A stretch of 64,000 nucleotides of DNA from Oscillospiraceae bacterium. Lineage in GTDB: Bacteria > Bacillota > Clostridia > Oscillospirales > Acutalibacteraceae. Within the stretch, counting starts at the first letter, position 1; every line of letters begins with the position of its first letter. A program made the translations under genes and the position numbers. Below the pieces are notes generated by a model, which saw only the letters and a program-made list of their open reading frames with translations, was not told the DNA's origin and ran no database searches. Shown here piece by piece: positions 61,223-64,000 of the stretch. The stretch lies in the NCBI GenBank assembly GCA_015065725.1, contig SVPV01000001.1, positions 55,434 to 119,433 of the forward strand. Reading direction: 5' to 3'.

Positions 61223-62596
61223 ATGAAACTTATCTATGGCGTTAAGGACAAACCGGCGTTTGGACAAATGATTGTCTTTGCAATTCAACAGTTGCTTGCA
61301 ATTATGGCGGCTACCATTGCTGTTCCTGCTATTGTTGGCAATGGTATGAGTGCTTCGGCAGCACTTTTCGGTGCAGGTGTGGGAACTATTGTTTACCAGC
61401 TTTTCACCAAATTTAGAAGTCCAGTATTCCTTGGATCTTCTTTCGCGTTTATCAATTCTATGCTTGCAGCTTTTGCAGGCGGCGTTTCAATGAGCCTTGG
61501 TATGCTAGGTCTTGTTATCGGTGCTATTTTAGCAGGTCTTGTTTATGTTTTTATAGCGATTATTGTAAAACTAGTAGGTGTTAAGTGGATTAATAATTTA
61601 ATGCCACCCGTTGTTATTGGACCTACAGTTGCTATTATCGGTCTTTCTCTTGCAGGTGCCGCTATTAACGATGTTTTCTCCTATGGTGAAAAAAGTGGAG
61701 CCGGCGGATTTATTATGAACGGCTTTACTTGGGTTTCTTTTATTTGTGCATTGGTTACCTTGGTTGTGGTTGTTCTATGCTCAACCTACGGTAAGAAGAT
61801 GGCTAAGCTTATTCCTTTTATTATAGGTATTCTTGCTGGTTACGCATTAGCACTAATTTTTACACTTATTGGTAGTGCTACAGGAAATGAATCTCTTATG
61901 ATTTTGGATTTTGCTCCCTTTAAGGCTCTGGTTTCTGACGGCGTAACTCTTAAGACCTTCCTTTCTGTTCCTGAGTTCACATTCTTAAATGCTTTTGACG
62001 GTATTAAGGAATTCAAGTGGTCTTATGTTGCAACTATTGCTGTGGCTTACGTTCCGGTTGCATTTGTTGTTTTTGCGGAGCATATTGCTGACCACAAAAA
62101 TCTTTCTTCTATTATTGAAAGCGACCTTCTTGAAGACCCAGGTCTTTCAAGAACCCTTTTAGGTGACGGCGTAGGTTCTATGGTTGGTGCTTTCTTTGGC
62201 GGATGCCCTAACACGACATACGGTGAGTCTGTTGGATGCGTTGCTATTACAAGAAACGCCTCGGTTGCTACCATTACTTCAACAGCTATTTTAGCAATTC
62301 TTATCTCTTTTGTATCACCTTTCGTTGCTTTCCTTGACTCTATTCCAGGTTGCGTAATGGGCGGCGTTTGTATCACCCTTTACGGCTTTATTGCTGTTTC
62401 AGGTCTTAAAATGCTTCAAAAGGTTGACCTTGAGCAGAATAAGAACCTATTTACCGCCTCGGTTATCCTTATTGCAGGTATCGGCGGTATGGCAATGTCT
62501 ATAGGTAAGGTTACTATTACCTCAATTGCTTGTGCTTTAATTCTTGGAATTATTGTTAATATTATACTTTCCATCAAAAAGACTGATGCAGAATAA
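61223..62596 (+). CDS. uraA: Uracil/xanthine permease (NCS2 family)
   Basis: This 457-residue nucleobase:cation symporter of the NCS2 family begins MKLIYGVKDKPAFGQMIVFAIQQLLA and has about 14 hydrophobic segments. NCS2 signatures include SSFAFI near residue 75, PPVVIGPTVAIIGLSLA, and FAEHIADHKNLSSI with GGCPNTTYGESVG. The uracil (UraA) type is favoured by the N-terminus and the FAEHI motif, but xanthine is possible. TTTGGAGG precedes the ATG. It is a single-gene unit ending in a good terminator. Confidence 0.9.
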   Translation: MKLIYGVKDKPAFGQMIVFAIQQLLAIMAATIAVPAIVGNGMSASAALFGAGVGTIVYQLFTKFRSPVFLGSSFAFINSMLAAFAGGVSMSLGMLGLVIGAILAGLVYVFIAIIVKLVGVKWINNLMPPVVIGPTVAIIGLSLAGAAINDVFSYGEKSGAGGFIMNGFTWVSFICALVTLVVVVLCSTYGKKMAKLIPFIIGILAGYALALIFTLIGSATGNESLMILDFAPFKALVSDGVTLKTFLSVPEFTFLNAFDGIKEFKWSYVATIAVAYVPVAFVVFAEHIADHKNLSSIIESDLLEDPGLSRTLLGDGVGSMVGAFFGGCPNTTYGESVGCVAITRNASVATITSTAILAILISFVSPFVAFLDSIPGCVMGGVCITLYGFIAVSGLKMLQKVDLEQNKNLFTASVILIAGIGGMAMSIGKVTITSIACALILGIIVNIILSIKKTDAE

Positions 62597-62620
62597 TTAA
62601 TTCCTAAACAGTTATAAATT

Positions 62621-62648
62621 AAAGGCTCACACCGAGGTGTGAGCCTTT
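62621..62648. terminator. Bidirectional terminator between the permease and AEC genes
   Basis: The arms AAAGGCTCACAC and GTGTGAGCCTTT close a CGAG tetraloop, with TTTT at the plus-strand end. It separates convergent genes. Confidence 0.9.
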
Positions 62649-62665
62649 TGCTATCTACATATATA

Positions 62666-63616
62666 TTATCCTAATAACATAGTGAACAAAGCGTACATTA
62701 TAGGCATTGTAATTATTGAAAAAGTGTGGGAAATTATCGACATTGAGGCACCAAGTGAGGCGTCATGACCTGAGCTTGCTGGGTAAACTACCGTGTTAAG
62801 ACCGTGCGGTGCAGAGAATGCGAATAATATTAATAAAAGAGCGGTTTTACTACAGCCTAAAACTGCAAAAACAGCAACAATAATTGTAGGGGCTATAATC
62901 AATCTCATAATCGATGCATAATAAGCTTTTTTATTTGTTAATATCTCTTTTAAATTGTACTGACCTACAACTACACCTAAAAGTAACATCGCTATAGGCC
63001 CCATACAACCGCCGAGACTTGAAAGCGTTTGACTGATGAATTGGGGTAAAACATTAATAAGTCCCGTTATACCGATTAAGACACCTGTAAGAGCCATTAC
63101 CGTGGGGAATTTTACGGCATTTTTAAGAAATAGCAGCTTGCCTTTAACTCTTTTCGTGGGTATAAGTATCGAAACACCCCAAGTGGTAACAAGAATTGTT
63201 AATGGCATTGTGAAAACTATATATTTATATAACATTTCGTCGCCAAAAATAGCAAGAACCAAGGGCTGACCCATATATGCAAAATTCCCAAAAGCAATAG
63301 CATATTTATAAACGCGGTTTTGGTAGCCATCTTTTGCAAAAAAACCTGCCACCAAATAGGAAATAAATATAGCTAATATACCTGCTGCCAAACCGTAAAG
63401 GATTAAAACATATTCCTTTGAGATTGACTCTGGTGTGCAGTTTTTTGAAAGAGAACTAAGGCTTAAAGCGGGTCCTAAAATATAGTATTCAAGTCTTGAT
63501 AGAGCGGTAGCGGTATCCTTGGGTAAAAGCTTAAATTTAGACATTGCATACCCAAACAAAATGCATGTAAATAATACAAGCATAGGGGATAAAGTAGCAT
63601 AAAAGGTTGACAACAT
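62666..63616 (-). CDS. AEC-family transporter
   Basis: This 316-residue auxin-efflux-carrier-type transporter has about ten hydrophobic segments. Typical features are CILFGYAMSKFKLLPKDTATALSRLEYYILGPALSL at the start, FGNFAYMGQPLVLAIFG in the middle and APHGLNTVVYPASSGHDASLGASMSIISH near the end. Bacterial members often carry malate or other organic acids; the substrate here is unknown. AAAGGTGT precedes the ATG. It stands alone, convergent with uraA. Confidence 0.88.
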   Translation of the reverse strand: MLSTFYATLSPMLVLFTCILFGYAMSKFKLLPKDTATALSRLEYYILGPALSLSSLSKNCTPESISKEYVLILYGLAAGILAIFISYLVAGFFAKDGYQNRVYKYAIAFGNFAYMGQPLVLAIFGDEMLYKYIVFTMPLTILVTTWGVSILIPTKRVKGKLLFLKNAVKFPTVMALTGVLIGITGLINVLPQFISQTLSSLGGCMGPIAMLLLGVVVGQYNLKEILTNKKAYYASIMRLIIAPTIIVAVFAVLGCSKTALLLILFAFSAPHGLNTVVYPASSGHDASLGASMSIISHTFSIITMPIMYALFTMLLG

Positions 63617-63748
63617 ATATTAATACACCTTTCATTGTTGTAAAGAAATTCATTTTAAACAAAATTATACAGTAATAAGCAGAGAAAAGCAAGCCAAAAG
63701 AATTAAAAACAAATTTATAAAAAAGTTTAAATTATTCTAAAAAAGGTC

Positions 63749-63777
63749 TTGCAATATTTAAATGTTTATGCTATAAT
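63749..63777 (+). promoter_or_regulatory. Promoter of initiator tRNA
   Basis: TTGCAA, a 17-base spacer and TATAAT lie 31 bases before the tRNA 5' end. Confidence 0.82.
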
Positions 63778-63808
63778 AATTTGGCAGTAAAAAGCATAAA
63801 CTAAATAT

Positions 63809-63884
<76 letters not shown>

Positions 63885-63890
63885 ACATTG

Positions 63891-63950
63891 CGAACCGAAA
63901 AAGATATCGGTTCGGAAAACCCAGAAACCACAACGGTTTCTGGGTTTTTT
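63891..63950 (+). terminator. Double hairpin and T-run after tRNA-fMet
   Basis: The first stem CGAACCGA/TCGGTTCG is followed by a second, stronger stem AACCCAGAAACC/GGTTTCTGGGTT that ends in TTTTTT. The second is a classical intrinsic terminator. The first may guide 3' processing. Confidence 0.85.
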
Positions 63951-64000
63951 CGTGCCATTTTTCAAGGTGGAATTCAAAAGATATCATTTCCCAAAAACGA

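Overview
This window looks like chromosome from a low-to-moderate G+C, anaerobic, gut-type clostridium (Bacillota, Oscillospirales/Ruminococcaceae-like). That assignment is an inference from several signals: the gene orders hprK-murB-rapZ-whiA-dnaE and rimP-nusA-ylxR-L7Ae-infB-rbfA-nrnA-truB-ribF, a stand-alone AICAR transformylase, dockerin and cohesin domains, a serpin, a bile salt hydrolase and a family 2 glycosidase beside a GPH-type symporter. Promoters are classical sigma-A type (TTGACA-17-TATAAT), and many genes end in strong hairpins.

Layout. 1-8.1 kb is the end of a purine operon: the tail of a probable IMP cyclohydrolase, stand-alone AICAR formyltransferase, purD, one-chain purL and fhs, which supplies the formyl donor. 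8.2-16.3 kb holds hprK, a ROK glucokinase, murB, rapZ, whiA and dnaE; yvcK, usually between rapZ and whiA, is absent. 16.3-24.5 kb is the rimP-nusA-infB translation operon with its own promoter and a leader hairpin, ending in truB and ribF. 24.6-27.0 kb has an unknown lipoprotein, a DUF1015 protein and tRNA-Arg(TCT).

27.2-38.0 kb is the most unusual part: two tandem paralogous genes for secreted proteins of about 1,760 residues. Each has discoidin-like and carbohydrate-binding-like modules, an internal dockerin and a C-terminal calcineurin-like phosphoesterase. They share near-identical promoters and related terminators. A membrane-anchored protein with a probable single cohesin lies at 58.1-58.7 kb, so the window carries both halves of a possible cohesin-dockerin surface complex.

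38.0-46.0 kb holds yebC and dusB (minus strand), a surface-anchored serpin with an alpha-1-antitrypsin-like Met-Ser scissile bond, pcrA, a DUF975 membrane protein and an RlmD-type methyltransferase. 46.1-48.2 kb is a single-frame fusion of a C5-cytosine methyltransferase and a probable PD-(D/E)XK restriction enzyme, with a well-formed internal ribosome binding site exactly at the junction. 48.3-52.9 kb carries a bile salt hydrolase, an SLC45-like MFS transporter, a glycerophosphodiester phosphodiesterase and a DegT aminotransferase.

52.9-58.0 kb is a sugar (possibly glucuronide) locus: a divergent AraC regulator, a GPH symporter and a GH2 enzyme. The remainder has the cohesin protein, a sugar nucleotidyltransferase, a 3D/G5 cell-wall protein, a uracil/xanthine permease, an AEC transporter and initiator tRNA-Met.

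No CRISPR array, transposase, integrase, prophage or rRNA was seen. All functional calls are from reading translated sequence; no database search was run.
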